This document shows, piece by piece, positions 43,040 to 52,998 of a stretch of 64,000 nucleotides of DNA (positions are counted from its first letter, which is position 1; each line of letters begins with the position of its first letter). The stretch is from positions 1-64,000 of the forward strand of contig NZ_SCWA01000007.1 of the NCBI RefSeq assembly GCF_004359615.1, written 5' to 3'. A program made the position numbers and the translations under genes. Below the pieces are notes generated by a model, which was given only the letters and a program-made list of their open reading frames with translations, searched no databases and was not told where the DNA came from. This DNA is from Macrococcus brunensis. Lineage in GTDB: Bacteria > Bacillota > Bacilli > Staphylococcales > Staphylococcaceae.

Positions 43040-44482
43040 ATGTCACAAAAAATTTTATTTAAAACAATTTTAGGGACGACTGTGTTATTAACAACGGGGT
43101 TCTCACAAAGTTTTGCTGCAACAATTGAAACGCAGACGATTCAATCAGCAGAAACACAAACTGCAACCGAACAACCGACAACAGAAACTATTTCAACTGA
43201 AGTGACATCAACCGAGAATCCTACTACCGAAGTTCCAACAACAGAAGCAGCGACATCTGAAGCAGCTACGACTGAAAATCCTACATCTGAAAAAATGACA
43301 ACTGAAGCCGTAACGACTGAAAAAGCCGTAACAAATAAAGCAACGGTCAAAACTGAAAAGATGCCTTCAACTGAAGAAAATAATCAATCACAAGCTGGCA
43401 ATGAAGTTCCTGGCATGAATGAACAGTATGTTCCTATCGCTGATATCAGTAAAGAGATGGGTACTTACTTTGATATTCATTGGTTAAATCCTGTTTACCA
43501 ACAGAAGGCATATTATTTACTTGGTCAGATGCAACAAGGAAAAATCAGTCAGTCTGATTTCCAATCACAAGTGACAAATATGCTGAACGCTCAAATCGAA
43601 GAATACGAAAAGAATTTAGCTGCAACAGGCGGTAAAATTGATTTAAATCAATCGCCTTATACTGAGTTCAATGCTGACTGGCTGACACGTGACCGACAAA
43701 ATGAAATCAGAGAATTATATCGCGATAAAACGGTCGGTAATATCACTCATACTGAATACAATGCTAAAGTATCTGAACTGATGAATGCCGAATATAATGA
43801 AATGAAACAGACACTCAGTCAGCTGCAGAATCATCAGTTACCTGACTATGGTTATGTTAATACAAACTGGTTAAATGATACTTATCAATCACAAGCGAAT
43901 GATGCCCTTCAGCAATATAAGAATGGCCAGCTGACTGAGCAGCAATATTTAACTCAAGTTGCTGATATCATGACTCAGCAATTAGGGGACTTTGATCAGT
44001 GGCTGGCTAGTATGGGCGGTAAAGTCGACCTCAACAAATTACCAGCAGGTGATTTTGATGCGAGCTGGTTATCACCTGAAAGAATGCGTCAACTTGAGGA
44101 TCTAGCTTATCAGAAGGATTTCGGCAACCTGTCTCAAAGTGACTTTAACGATAAAGTATCAGCTTTAATGAATGACCAGTTAGATGAGTTCAGAGCTTAT
44201 TTAGCTGATACAAAGTCAAAAATCCAGACGTCTCAACAACCTGGTTCACAAGGTCAGCAAGCAGTAACTCAACCAGCAACTGAAGAAAAAGTAAATCATA
44301 ATCAAATGAATCAAAGTCAGGTGAATCAACCTCAGGCCGACGATAAAGTGAAAAGTGAAAATAAAGATCAGGATTTACCAGATACAGGAGAAAAACAAAG
44401 CTATCTGCCATTAGTAGCAGGTGTCATCTTATTAGCAGGCGCATCACTGTTATTCTTTACAAGAAGACGTGCACAAAAATAG
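43040..44482 (+). CDS. LPXTG cell-wall-anchored surface protein with four WL repeats
   Basis: 480 residues from the ATG at 43040 (GGAAGG 8 nt upstream). Signal peptide to about residue 27 without YSIRK motif; a Thr/Glu/Pro region with TTE-type repeats (about 40-112); four repeats of 63-66 residues beginning near 144, 210, 273 and 339, each with a WL motif (Trp148, 214, 277, 343), a helical stretch, G-x-[IL]-[ST] and an EF/EY-type end; a Gln/Asn-rich spacer; LPDTG at 446-450; a hydrophobic helix; basic tail. Sortase A would attach it to peptidoglycan. The repeats do not match a family I know. Ligand unknown. Confidence 0.92.
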   Translation: MSQKILFKTILGTTVLLTTGFSQSFAATIETQTIQSAETQTATEQPTTETISTEVTSTENPTTEVPTTEAATSEAATTENPTSEKMTTEAVTTEKAVTNKATVKTEKMPSTEENNQSQAGNEVPGMNEQYVPIADISKEMGTYFDIHWLNPVYQQKAYYLLGQMQQGKISQSDFQSQVTNMLNAQIEEYEKNLAATGGKIDLNQSPYTEFNADWLTRDRQNEIRELYRDKTVGNITHTEYNAKVSELMNAEYNEMKQTLSQLQNHQLPDYGYVNTNWLNDTYQSQANDALQQYKNGQLTEQQYLTQVADIMTQQLGDFDQWLASMGGKVDLNKLPAGDFDASWLSPERMRQLEDLAYQKDFGNLSQSDFNDKVSALMNDQLDEFRAYLADTKSKIQTSQQPGSQGQQAVTQPATEEKVNHNQMNQSQVNQPQADDKVKSENKDQDLPDTGEKQSYLPLVAGVILLAGASLLFFTRRRAQK

Positions 44483-44489
44483 AAATATA

Positions 44490-44528
44490 AATAAACCTCG
44501 ACAGAACTCGATTCTGTCGAGGTTTATT
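44490..44528. terminator. bidirectional terminator
   Basis: Seventeen-bp stem (AATAAACCTCGACAGAA and complement) between convergent LPXTG and GNAT genes. Confidence 0.92.
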
Positions 44529-45037
44529 TATATATGAATCCAGAAACGCCGCACTTTCATCCCATCATCCTGTATAAAAGATTCGTCTTCTATACCGCCA
44601 TTTTTAATAATGACATTAGCTGATGCAGGATTATTATCATCACAAGTCAGTAGTGCTTTTTCAACACCTAACGTCTCCAGATACTGTAGTGAGTGCTGAA
44701 GAATGGCGGACGCATAACCTTTGTTTCTGGCGCTTGGTCTTACACCGTAACCGATGTGCCCGCCTGTTTCAAGTAACGCGTCGTTCAGATGATGCCGGAT
44801 ATTCCCTGCACCTACTATACGCCCATTATCAAAATAAAAATAAGTGGTATTCCTGACCCAGTCATCCCCCGATTCCCTGTGATCCAGGCCTTCCAGCAAC
44901 TGTTCAAAATGATCATAACGACTGAAGTTCGTTGAAGAAGGTACAATCTCATCGGGCACCGGCCACTCATTATAATAATCAAAAAATGCCGCTTCATCCT
45001 CTTTTTCCAGCTTGCGAAACTCAAACACCTGCTTCAC
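44528..45037 (-). CDS. GNAT acetyltransferase
   Basis: 169 residues, GNAT with motif A IGYGVRPSARNKGYASAILQHSLQYL and CDDNNPASANVIIKNGG, similar to the YhbS/Acetyltransf_3-like proteins near staphylococcal transporters. Start ambiguous between GTG at 45037 and GTG at 45028; AAGGGG is 8 nt from the latter. Substrate unknown. Confidence 0.85.
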   Translation of the reverse strand: MKQVFEFRKLEKEDEAAFFDYYNEWPVPDEIVPSSTNFSRYDHFEQLLEGLDHRESGDDWVRNTTYFYFDNGRIVGAGNIRHHLNDALLETGGHIGYGVRPSARNKGYASAILQHSLQYLETLGVEKALLTCDDNNPASANVIIKNGGIEDESFIQDDGMKVRRFWIHI

Positions 45038-45141
45038 CCCTTTGTATGAGATTATTATATGAATTTTCCCGTTCGGCTGATGTTAAAACTTCTAATCTTC
45101 ATCACACTGATCCATATAGTCTACGTCCATTCAAACTGTCT

Positions 45142-46359
45142 CTAAGCAATATTTTTATGGTCAAACAGACTGTATAGCATAAAAAATGCGCCTAATGATA
45201 CAATAATCGCCATCACAGCACTCATCGCCAGAGGGTGTAAATAAGCCCCTAAAATAATACCTGCCTTACTAAGTAAGTCCGCTCCATTAAAGCCAAGATT
45301 GCTGAACGCGCCGTAAGCTCCTCTTTTATCAGGCGGAATCAAATCAAGTTCTTCTGCATTTTTGATAGGCGCATAAATCAACTCTCCTATTGTTGCCAGT
45401 AGAATGGCAGCTACGATGAGCCACCATACATTTGCAGCTACCAGCACCGTATAACCGATACCGTATATTGTAAGACCGAATATCATTATGTTTTTCAATG
45501 AATTTTTAGCTACGATTTTAGACACTAAAAACGTACACGACACAACGGTCAGCGTATTGATAATATTAATCAGCGAAAACATGCGGACACCTGTCACTTG
45601 GAAATGGAACAACGTCACTGGCTGGAATGTCTCTGCTAAGCGGACGGCAATATAACTGCTGGTCGAAAACTCTGCACACATAATAAAGATACTACCAAGT
45701 ACTAATATAACAAACGGCTTATTCTTAGAAACTTCTGTATAGGAGTGCAGTAAATCTCTGAAAATATTTTGATGGACTTTTTCACGGATAAATTCCCGCG
45801 TTTCTTTTATAAAGATGTGATAAACGATAGCTACGAGAAATGTAGTTATACCTAAAGCAGTGAAGAGCAGTCCCTTATGATTGTGATAAAGTAAGCCACC
45901 TATTGCCGCGCCTAGCGCCATAGATAAATTAATCAGCCAGTAATCCAGCTGGTAGATGAGCTTTCTGTTTTCAGGTGTCGCTGAATCCTGAACAAGTGCT
46001 CGCATTGCAGGTCTCTTCAATGTTGTCGCTGTCAGACTACCTAGAAAGCTAGCGATAAACAGCACGATTTCATCTAAAATGACACCTACTGCCATCAAAC
46101 ACAAGAAAACACTATCTAAATATGAAAGTGAAACCAGCAGCTTCTTGCGGGGCAGTCTATCACATATATAGCCTGCAATGATATTCAAGATAAATGATAT
46201 TAAAACAGTAAATGACAAGAATAAACCAGCAAAGGTTTTGCTGATTGTTTCAGTTAAATATAAAGCTATAAATGGAAACACAGCACTTGCTGCTATACGG
46301 CTGATAAAAGAACCCCAGAGTCTGACATGAACATTGACAGGTAACTCGCTGATACGCAT
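45142..46359 (-). CDS. MFS transporter
   Basis: About 405 residues, twelve helices, with FILNIIAGYICDRLPRKKLLVS as motif A and an acidic-poor second half. GGAGG lies 8 nt before the ATG at 46359. Divergent from an SgrR-like regulator with a short intergenic palindrome, which suggests control by it. Substrate unknown, perhaps sugar phosphate- or sugar-related by analogy with SgrR/SetA of E. coli. Confidence 0.85.
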   Translation of the reverse strand: MRISELPVNVHVRLWGSFISRIAASAVFPFIALYLTETISKTFAGLFLSFTVLISFILNIIAGYICDRLPRKKLLVSLSYLDSVFLCLMAVGVILDEIVLFIASFLGSLTATTLKRPAMRALVQDSATPENRKLIYQLDYWLINLSMALGAAIGGLLYHNHKGLLFTALGITTFLVAIVYHIFIKETREFIREKVHQNIFRDLLHSYTEVSKNKPFVILVLGSIFIMCAEFSTSSYIAVRLAETFQPVTLFHFQVTGVRMFSLINIINTLTVVSCTFLVSKIVAKNSLKNIMIFGLTIYGIGYTVLVAANVWWLIVAAILLATIGELIYAPIKNAEELDLIPPDKRGAYGAFSNLGFNGADLLSKAGIILGAYLHPLAMSAVMAIIVSLGAFFMLYSLFDHKNIA

Positions 46360-46412
46360 TGCCGCCACCTCCTTTGTGTTATAAGCTTATTACAGACACT
46401 AACAAATAAAAA

Positions 46413-46436
46413 TAGACATATTATTTAATATGTCTA
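46413..46436. promoter_or_regulatory. perfect inverted repeat between MFS and SgrR-like genes
   Basis: TAGACATATT and AATATGTCTA separated by ATTT, lying 16 nt before the regulator start. Candidate operator for the SgrR-like protein, or a small RNA stem in the leader. Confidence 0.55.
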
Positions 46437-46451
46437 CTTATTGGAGGAAAT

Positions 46452-48053
46452 ATGGAAAAACATCTGCTTGCCCTCTATCAGTATAAAAATCAGCGTATCC
46501 CCCAGAGTCAACTAGCAGCTCATATCGGCTTGAGCCAAAAACAACTTTCCCGTAACCTGGCACGCTGGCAGTCAGAAGGCATTCTAGATTATGTGAGCGG
46601 TAAAGGCAGAAGCCGATATACAGTCATTACCTGGCATGTAGATATTGAAGCCAGCTATTACCGCCAAATTAAGTTATTACTCAATAAAGGATACCTGGAA
46701 GATGCACTTCCTTATTTATCATGGTCATGGAGTACACTTACCCATCAGAAGTTACTAACAAAATCAAATAAGTTACTAGGTTTTACTAAAACGCCGCAGA
46801 ATGAAGACAAACTGACTATCACTAAGAGACACAGCCTGCTTTCCACACGACCTTTTGAAGTGCTTGAAGCAAAGAATGCCAGTGTTCTGATGAGTGTTTT
46901 CGATACACTATTTAAAGTGAAAGAAGACCAGACAGTCGAATATCATCTAGCCCATCACTATGAGTGTCATGAACAGGCTATCGATATTTATTTAAGACCC
47001 CACGTTAAGTTTCACGACGGCTCTTACCTGTCTTCTGTAGACGTTAAACGCAGTCTGGAGCACGCCCGTTCACATCAGCATACAGCAGATTTACTTGAGC
47101 AGATCACTCGTATTGAACTGATAGATGAATTAGCGTTAAGGATTCATCTTAATAAGTGTCCGCAGATTGTCGCCTTACTGAGCCATTTATCTCTCGCCAT
47201 CTACAAAGAGACAGAGGGCAGACATATCGGGACAGGTCCTTATTTTATTAAACGTGATAATCAGTATACAACTATTCTTAAACGATTTAATGATTACTAT
47301 GGACACGCTGCATTCATAGATGAAATAGAGCTTGTCTATATACCAGAAGTCAGGAAACCTGTCATTGGTGACTCAGATGAGCCAATGACCACACTGACAA
47401 AAAATATCGGCTTTTATTATATGTGTCAGCATCCTGACAGCACACTGACTTCTGATCAAAAACAATACATCAAATCAATCTTAAAAAATGAGTATCATCT
47501 AACAGTGGACCGGCAAGCTCCTAAGATATTAGGCAACTCCAACTATTTGAAACAAAAAGAGATACTTAGACCCGCTTTTGATGAACCCATCCGAATTGAT
47601 TGTATTGAAATTAATGACGCTGGTCGACAGGCTTTCGACACCATTTTCAGTCGCCACCAAATAGCATATGAGCTTATTAATCATACCTTTGATGATTCAA
47701 TTGGCGGAACTATTCAATTATGTGGTGACTATTATTTCTTCGGTGAGTATTTGGATATACCTGAAACACTTGCCTATCACCATTTTATTTTTGGTTCGTC
47801 ATCCAGTATTCACCGGCTGATGTCACAATACAGCTGGTTTTATCTTGTAAAATCTTTTTATCAGATGATTCCGTATAATAGCTGGGATCGCCTGAATCGT
47901 CTTATAGACCGTAAACTTGATCAGCATGCGATTCTTTATCCCCTCTATATCGTTGAAGATAGCATTACTTTTGCTCGTTCATTACACGGCGTATCACTTA
48001 ACCAGTATGGTTTTATTAACTTCAATCAAATATGGCGCAAAAAAAGCGATTAA
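46452..48053 (+). CDS. SgrR-like transcriptional regulator
   Basis: 533 residues. N-terminal winged helix (IPQSQLAAHIGLSQKQLSRNLARWQSEGILDYVSGKGRSRYTV, about 15-60), a linker, then a domain related to oligopeptide-type solute-binding proteins (about 130-520; DVKFHDG-like LRPHVKFHDGSYLSSVDVKRSLEHA). No signal peptide. This is the architecture of E. coli SgrR, which controls a sugar-phosphate stress response. GGAGG RBS. It is divergent from an MFS gene, its likely target. Confidence 0.88.
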   Translation: MEKHLLALYQYKNQRIPQSQLAAHIGLSQKQLSRNLARWQSEGILDYVSGKGRSRYTVITWHVDIEASYYRQIKLLLNKGYLEDALPYLSWSWSTLTHQKLLTKSNKLLGFTKTPQNEDKLTITKRHSLLSTRPFEVLEAKNASVLMSVFDTLFKVKEDQTVEYHLAHHYECHEQAIDIYLRPHVKFHDGSYLSSVDVKRSLEHARSHQHTADLLEQITRIELIDELALRIHLNKCPQIVALLSHLSLAIYKETEGRHIGTGPYFIKRDNQYTTILKRFNDYYGHAAFIDEIELVYIPEVRKPVIGDSDEPMTTLTKNIGFYYMCQHPDSTLTSDQKQYIKSILKNEYHLTVDRQAPKILGNSNYLKQKEILRPAFDEPIRIDCIEINDAGRQAFDTIFSRHQIAYELINHTFDDSIGGTIQLCGDYYFFGEYLDIPETLAYHHFIFGSSSSIHRLMSQYSWFYLVKSFYQMIPYNSWDRLNRLIDRKLDQHAILYPLYIVEDSITFARSLHGVSLNQYGFINFNQIWRKKSD

Positions 48054-48072
48054 TCCGAAGATTAATCGCTTT
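48043..48072. terminator. bidirectional terminator
   Basis: Thirteen-bp perfect stem AAAGCGATTAATC with CGAA loop between convergent genes. Confidence 0.92.
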
Positions 48073-48081
48073 GCTTAGTTT

Positions 48082-49413
48082 TTAGATGCGATGTGCGCGG
48101 TTCTGATTACGTTTGTAGAAGTAGATTGGTACCCCGATTAATGTAATACCGATACCGATTAATGCAAGTACAGGTTGTGTGAATAAAGTATTTGCAAGAA
48201 CGAACAGACCTGAGATTAATGCGATAAGTGGAATGATTGGGTAAAGCGGTACTCTGTATGGACGTTCCATGTTTGGTTGTTTCTTTCTAAGTACCATTAC
48301 TGCTACGAATGTCATGCAGTAGAAGAACCAGATAACAAAGATTAACATGTTAGTAATTGTTTCGAAAGCACCCATTAATACCATTGCCATTGCGATGATG
48401 AATAATACGAGACCACTGAACCATGGTGCACCTGATTTAGTTAATTTAAGGAACTGATTGCTGAACGGTAACATACCGTTTTCAGCCATTGCGTAAGGTA
48501 CACGCATACCAGTCATTGTGTAACCATTCATTGAACCGTAGATTGAAATCATGATACCGATTGTGATTAATTTACCACCTTGGTCACCGAATAATTTCAT
48601 CGCTGTTTCTGCTGCTGCGTTTTCGTTACCAGCTAATGCTGAGATTGGTAATGAGAACATGAATGCTGCGTTGACTAATAAGTAGATTGCCATTACAAGA
48701 CCGATACCGATTGAGATAGCAAGTGGCAGGTCTTTCTTAGGATTTTTCATTTCCCCTGCGATGTTACCTACGTGCATCCAGCCGTCATATGCGAACATTG
48801 TTGCCAGTAAGCCAGTACCAATGATTGAGAATAAGCTGCCGTTGCCGCCTTCCATTGGTGGGAATAATGAGAAGTCTACTTTATCTGTTTGTAATAAACC
48901 GAAGATAATGATCAGTGCAAGTGGAATCAACTTAATGACAAGAGTGACAGACTGTAACATACCGCCTGCTTTTGATCCCATGAAGTTAATAAGTAATACA
49001 GATAATGCTGCGATAAATGCGATTGGAATCAATAAACCTTTGTCTAAATGGAATAAGTTGATTAACTGTGTTGAGAAAATGATTGCTTGTGCTGCTACGT
49101 TTGCTGGGAAGTAAATAAATGCAAGTGCCCAACCTGATAAGAAGCCCCAGAAGTCGCCGAATGTGTATTCAAGATACTTTGTCATACCACCTGTCTGCGG
49201 GATTGCTGCTGCAAGTTCTGCTGCTGTTAAACCACCACAGATTGTCATGATACCACCGAGAATCCAAACTAAGAACGTTAAGCCTACTGAATGTGTTGCA
49301 TCGGTGATTGCGGCTACTTTAAAGAATACACCTGATCCGATAACAGTACCCATAACGAGCGCGAGCGCCGGGAATAGGCCGATATCTTTTTTTAACTCTG
49401 TTTGTGCTGCCAT
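48082..49413 (-). CDS. APC family amino-acid exchanger (SteT-like)
   Basis: 443 residues, twelve helices. APC motifs GTVIGSGVFFKV near 22, GGMTKYLEYTFGDFWGFLSGWA, and AYDGWMHVGNIAGEMKNPKKDLP in helix 6. Closest in pattern to the LAT-type serine/threonine exchanger SteT. GGAGAGGAAAC RBS. Codon choice is more uniform (GTA, GCA, ACT rich) than in neighbours, which may indicate strong expression. Confidence 0.9.
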   Translation of the reverse strand: MAAQTELKKDIGLFPALALVMGTVIGSGVFFKVAAITDATHSVGLTFLVWILGGIMTICGGLTAAELAAAIPQTGGMTKYLEYTFGDFWGFLSGWALAFIYFPANVAAQAIIFSTQLINLFHLDKGLLIPIAFIAALSVLLINFMGSKAGGMLQSVTLVIKLIPLALIIIFGLLQTDKVDFSLFPPMEGGNGSLFSIIGTGLLATMFAYDGWMHVGNIAGEMKNPKKDLPLAISIGIGLVMAIYLLVNAAFMFSLPISALAGNENAAAETAMKLFGDQGGKLITIGIMISIYGSMNGYTMTGMRVPYAMAENGMLPFSNQFLKLTKSGAPWFSGLVLFIIAMAMVLMGAFETITNMLIFVIWFFYCMTFVAVMVLRKKQPNMERPYRVPLYPIIPLIALISGLFVLANTLFTQPVLALIGIGITLIGVPIYFYKRNQNRAHRI

Positions 49414-49540
49414 TGTTGTTTCCTCTCCTTTTATATATTTTCTTCCTTGAAAGCAATTACATTATATAATAAATAAACGCGTTAAAGTACTTAAATTTTA
49501 TTAATATTTAACACATTTATGAACATTGTTATAAAACAGA

Positions 49541-49568
49541 AAACACACTTGACAAGTCAAGTGTGTTT
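49541..49568 (-). terminator. terminator of ppdK-PDRP operon
   Basis: Thirteen-bp perfect stem AAACACACTTGAC with AA loop and U-rich tail, overlapping the gene end region. Confidence 0.88.
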
Positions 49569-49570
49569 AT

Positions 49571-50374
49571 CTATTTTCCAAGGTACTTCTCAATATAGAA
49601 AGCTGATTCTTCGATTGATTTGTACTCTGTATTAATAACAGTTGCATTGAGTCGCTGGAAGACTTCCTCTGCATAGCTCAGCTCCTGCTTAATTCGTTTT
49701 AAATTATTGTAGTTTGATTCCTGACGCAAACCGAGCACTTTGACACGTTCTGTTCGGATGTTAGCGATATAGTCCGGGCTTGCGGTCAGTCCAAAGACAC
49801 GCAGCCCTTTCTGACGGTATACCTCTTCCGGGATAGGTGATTCCGGTACGAGCGGAATGTTCGCAATCTTGTAGCCTTTATTCGCCAGATACATGCTGAG
49901 CGGTGTCTTGGAGGTACGGGACACCCCGACAATGACAGCATCTGCTTCCTGCAGATTGGTGAAGTTCTTGCCATCGTCATACTTCACTGAGTATTCCATC
50001 GCTTCTATACGCTTAAAATACTTCTCATCTAATTTACGGAAAGCACCGCGCTCCATTAATGGATCAAGTCCGGTATGTTCCTGAATGACATGAATCAGGC
50101 TCGTCATGTAGTCGATATATGAGACGCCTTCACGCCCACAGAATTCACGCGCAAATGCATTGAATTCTTCATCGACAATCGTCGTGACAATGATCGCATG
50201 ATTCTTTTTAGCGAGATTGAGGATGTTGACGAAGCTGTCTTTATCATGGATAAAAGAAAATTTCTTGATTTCAATCGTCTCGATCGTCGGGAACTGTGTC
50301 AGCGTCGCTTGAATCATGCGCTGCGCAGTCTCACCGATCGAATCAGAAATTACATATATTTTTAAATCGTCCAA
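49571..50374 (-). CDS. pyruvate, phosphate dikinase regulatory protein (PDRP/DUF299)
   Basis: About 267 residues. Opens LDDLKIYVISDSIGETAQRM and has the P-loop-like GVSRTSKTP with the family's following YLANKGYKIANIPLVPE. It phosphorylates and dephosphorylates the catalytic-site Thr of PPDK (ADP-dependent kinase, Pi-dependent phosphorylase). Start at the TTG at 50374 with AGGAGGG upstream; the longer frame to 50440 would overlap ppdK. Lies 11 nt after ppdK, so the enzyme and its regulator are co-expressed. Confidence 0.93.
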   Translation of the reverse strand: MDDLKIYVISDSIGETAQRMIQATLTQFPTIETIEIKKFSFIHDKDSFVNILNLAKKNHAIIVTTIVDEEFNAFAREFCGREGVSYIDYMTSLIHVIQEHTGLDPLMERGAFRKLDEKYFKRIEAMEYSVKYDDGKNFTNLQEADAVIVGVSRTSKTPLSMYLANKGYKIANIPLVPESPIPEEVYRQKGLRVFGLTASPDYIANIRTERVKVLGLRQESNYNNLKRIKQELSYAEEVFQRLNATVINTEYKSIEESAFYIEKYLGK

Positions 50375-50385
50375 ACGATTCCCTC

Positions 50386-52977
50386 CTATTTGCTCTGAGC
50401 AGCAGCAAGACGAGCACCTGGCACACGGTAAGGTGAACAAGAAACATAGTCAATTGCAAGCGTATTGAAGTAGTTGATTGATTTCGGGTCTCCCCCAAGC
50501 TCTCCGCAGACCCCAATCTTGATTTCAGGTTTAACTGATTTAGCCTGTTCCACTGCAATTTTAATCAAACGACCGATGCCGTCAACATCTAAAGTCTGGA
50601 ATGGGTCAATCGCTAAAATATCATCATTCATATAGGCGTTGATAAATTTACCAGCGTCGTCACGTGAGAAACCATAAGTCAGCTGTGTTAAGTCATTTGT
50701 TCCAAAGCTGAAGAAGTCACATTCTTCTGCGAGCTCTCCTGCAATGAGACAGGCACGTGGTGTTTCAATCATGGTACCGATTTTGTAGTCCACAGTAATA
50801 TTCAGTTCATTGATTTTATTCTTAATGACTTCTTTTAAGTTTGTAAACTCTTTAATGGTTGAAACAAGCGGAATCATAATTTCAGGCTGACAGTTGATGC
50901 CTTCTTCTTTTAATTTCTGAACACTTATCATCATCGCTTCTACTTGCATTTCGTAGAGCTCCGGATAAGTAATCGCTAAACGACAGCCACGGTGACCGAG
51001 CATCGGGTTGACTTCCTGCAGTTCTAAAATACGACGCTCTAGCTTTTCAACAGATAAATGAAGCTGAGCTGCTACCGTTTCTACTTCTTCACGTTCTCTA
51101 GGGACGAACTCGTGTAAAGGTGGATCTAACAGACGAACAATAGCCGGTCTTTCTCCTGACAGACGGAAAATTTTCTCGAAGTCTTCTGCCTGGTATTTCT
51201 TCAGTTCATCAAGTGCTGCTACGCGCTCATCGTGATTAGAGGCGATGATAAAACGACGCATCTGAATCAGACGCTCCTCACCGAAGAACATATGCTCTGT
51301 ACGTACCAAGCCAATACCTACTGCGCCGAAGTCATAGCCTGCTGCGATATCCTGTTCTGTCTCAGCATTCATCCGGACTTTAAGACGAGCGATTTCATCT
51401 GTCCATGTCATAAACTGTTCGAACTCAGTGCTATGTTCAGCATGCGTCGTCTGCACTTCACTATGATAGATATGACCCGTCGAACCATCCACAGAAATGA
51501 TATCACCTTCAGCCAGTTCTCCTGCCGGGAATTTAACTGTTTTATTCTTTGTATCGATATCAAGATCTGAACAACCTGTTACACAGCATTTGCCCATACC
51601 ACGTGCCACTACAGCTGCGTGTGACGTCATACCGCCGTGCGTTGTCACGATTGCTTCACTGGCAATCATCCCCTCGATATCTTCAGGAGATGTTTCCGGA
51701 CGAACTAAAATCACTTTCTCGCCTGCTTCGGCCTGTGCTTTAGCGTCAGCTGCTGAGAAGACCACCTTACCTGTTGCAGCACCCGGGCTTGCCGGCAGAC
51801 CGATATGAGAAATCACTTCTGCTTCTTCCAGTGCCTTAGCATCAAATGCTGGATGCAGCAGCTGATCGATTGATTTAGATTCGACTTTTAAAATTGCTTC
51901 CTCTTTAGAAAGAACACCTTCTTCAACCATATCAACCGCAATCTTCATCGCTGCTTTAGCGGTACGTTTACCGTTACGCGTCTGAAGAATAAAGAGTTTC
52001 TCGTCTTCAATCGTGAATTCGATATCCTGCATATCATGATAATGCTCTTCCAGCTTATGTGTGACATCAACAAATGCCTGATAAACAGCCGGCATCTGTG
52101 TATTTAATGTCTCGATTTCTTTTGGTGTACGAATACCCGCTACGACGTCTTCGCCTTGTGCATTCAGTAAGTACTCACCATATAATTTATTCTCACCAGT
52201 AGACGGGTTACGCGTGAAGGCCACACCTGTCCCTGATTTTTCGCCGCTGTTACCGAAGACCATCTCCTGGACGTTAACCGCAGTTCCGATATCGTGTGGA
52301 ATCTCATTGAGTTCACGGTAGATACGCGCACGGTCATTATTCCATGATTTGAATACCGCCTCAATTGCTTCATTCAACTGATCAAGCGGCTCCTGCGGGA
52401 ACGGTTTGTAGACTTCTTCTGTATAGATATCTTTGAAACGTTCACAGATTGCCTTCAGATCTTCAGCAGGTATATCAGCATCAGTTGTGTAGCCTTTCTG
52501 TTTCTTGAAGTCATTGAAATAAGACTCAAATGCATGCATCGGAATCTCATAAACGACCTGCCCGAACATCTGTAAAAGTCGGCGGTAGCAGTCATAAGCA
52601 AAGCGTGCATCATTTGTATTGTTTGCAAGTTTTTCTACATTTTTATCATTCAATCCTAGATTAAGAATGGTGTCCATCATACCTGGCATGGAAATTTTAG
52701 CACCACTACGAACAGAGACAAGAAGCAATGAATCATCAGAGAATTTTTTAGCTGTCTTTGCATAAAGCGCTTCTAACTGTTCCTGCAGTTCGGACTTCAC
52801 CTCATCAGAAAGACCACCCTTTTCAAGGTATTCGATACATGCTTCAGTTGTGATCGTGAAGCCATTAGGAACAGGAAGACCGAGTCTCATCATCTCTGAT
52901 AAATTCGCACCCTTACCACCTAGTAAATCCTTCATCGATTGCTGACCTTCTTCAAATGCATAAATAAACTTGCTCAT
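50386..52977 (-). CDS. ppdK: pyruvate, phosphate dikinase
   Basis: About 863 residues, full length. N-terminal ATP-grasp-like domain (GGKGANLSEM), the swivelling His domain with GGMTSHAAVVARGMG (phospho-carrier His; preceding Thr is the PDRP target), and C-terminal PEP/pyruvate barrel (LLDPPLHEF; GTNDLTQLTYGFSRDD; ICGELGGD-type VCGELGGD). Interconverts pyruvate and phosphoenolpyruvate with ATP and Pi, allowing gluconeogenesis. ATG at 52977 after GAGGTGA. Upstream sites fit repression by CcpN. Confidence 0.95.
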   Translation of the reverse strand: MSKFIYAFEEGQQSMKDLLGGKGANLSEMMRLGLPVPNGFTITTEACIEYLEKGGLSDEVKSELQEQLEALYAKTAKKFSDDSLLLVSVRSGAKISMPGMMDTILNLGLNDKNVEKLANNTNDARFAYDCYRRLLQMFGQVVYEIPMHAFESYFNDFKKQKGYTTDADIPAEDLKAICERFKDIYTEEVYKPFPQEPLDQLNEAIEAVFKSWNNDRARIYRELNEIPHDIGTAVNVQEMVFGNSGEKSGTGVAFTRNPSTGENKLYGEYLLNAQGEDVVAGIRTPKEIETLNTQMPAVYQAFVDVTHKLEEHYHDMQDIEFTIEDEKLFILQTRNGKRTAKAAMKIAVDMVEEGVLSKEEAILKVESKSIDQLLHPAFDAKALEEAEVISHIGLPASPGAATGKVVFSAADAKAQAEAGEKVILVRPETSPEDIEGMIASEAIVTTHGGMTSHAAVVARGMGKCCVTGCSDLDIDTKNKTVKFPAGELAEGDIISVDGSTGHIYHSEVQTTHAEHSTEFEQFMTWTDEIARLKVRMNAETEQDIAAGYDFGAVGIGLVRTEHMFFGEERLIQMRRFIIASNHDERVAALDELKKYQAEDFEKIFRLSGERPAIVRLLDPPLHEFVPREREEVETVAAQLHLSVEKLERRILELQEVNPMLGHRGCRLAITYPELYEMQVEAMMISVQKLKEEGINCQPEIMIPLVSTIKEFTNLKEVIKNKINELNITVDYKIGTMIETPRACLIAGELAEECDFFSFGTNDLTQLTYGFSRDDAGKFINAYMNDDILAIDPFQTLDVDGIGRLIKIAVEQAKSVKPEIKIGVCGELGGDPKSINYFNTLAIDYVSCSPYRVPGARLAAAQSK

Positions 52978-52998
52978 CAATTTCACCTCATATTATAA

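Noticed and set aside
43141-43350. Antisense 69-codon ORF within the LPXTG gene
   Set aside because: Shadow of the TTE repeats; Val/Ser-rich translation with no start signals.
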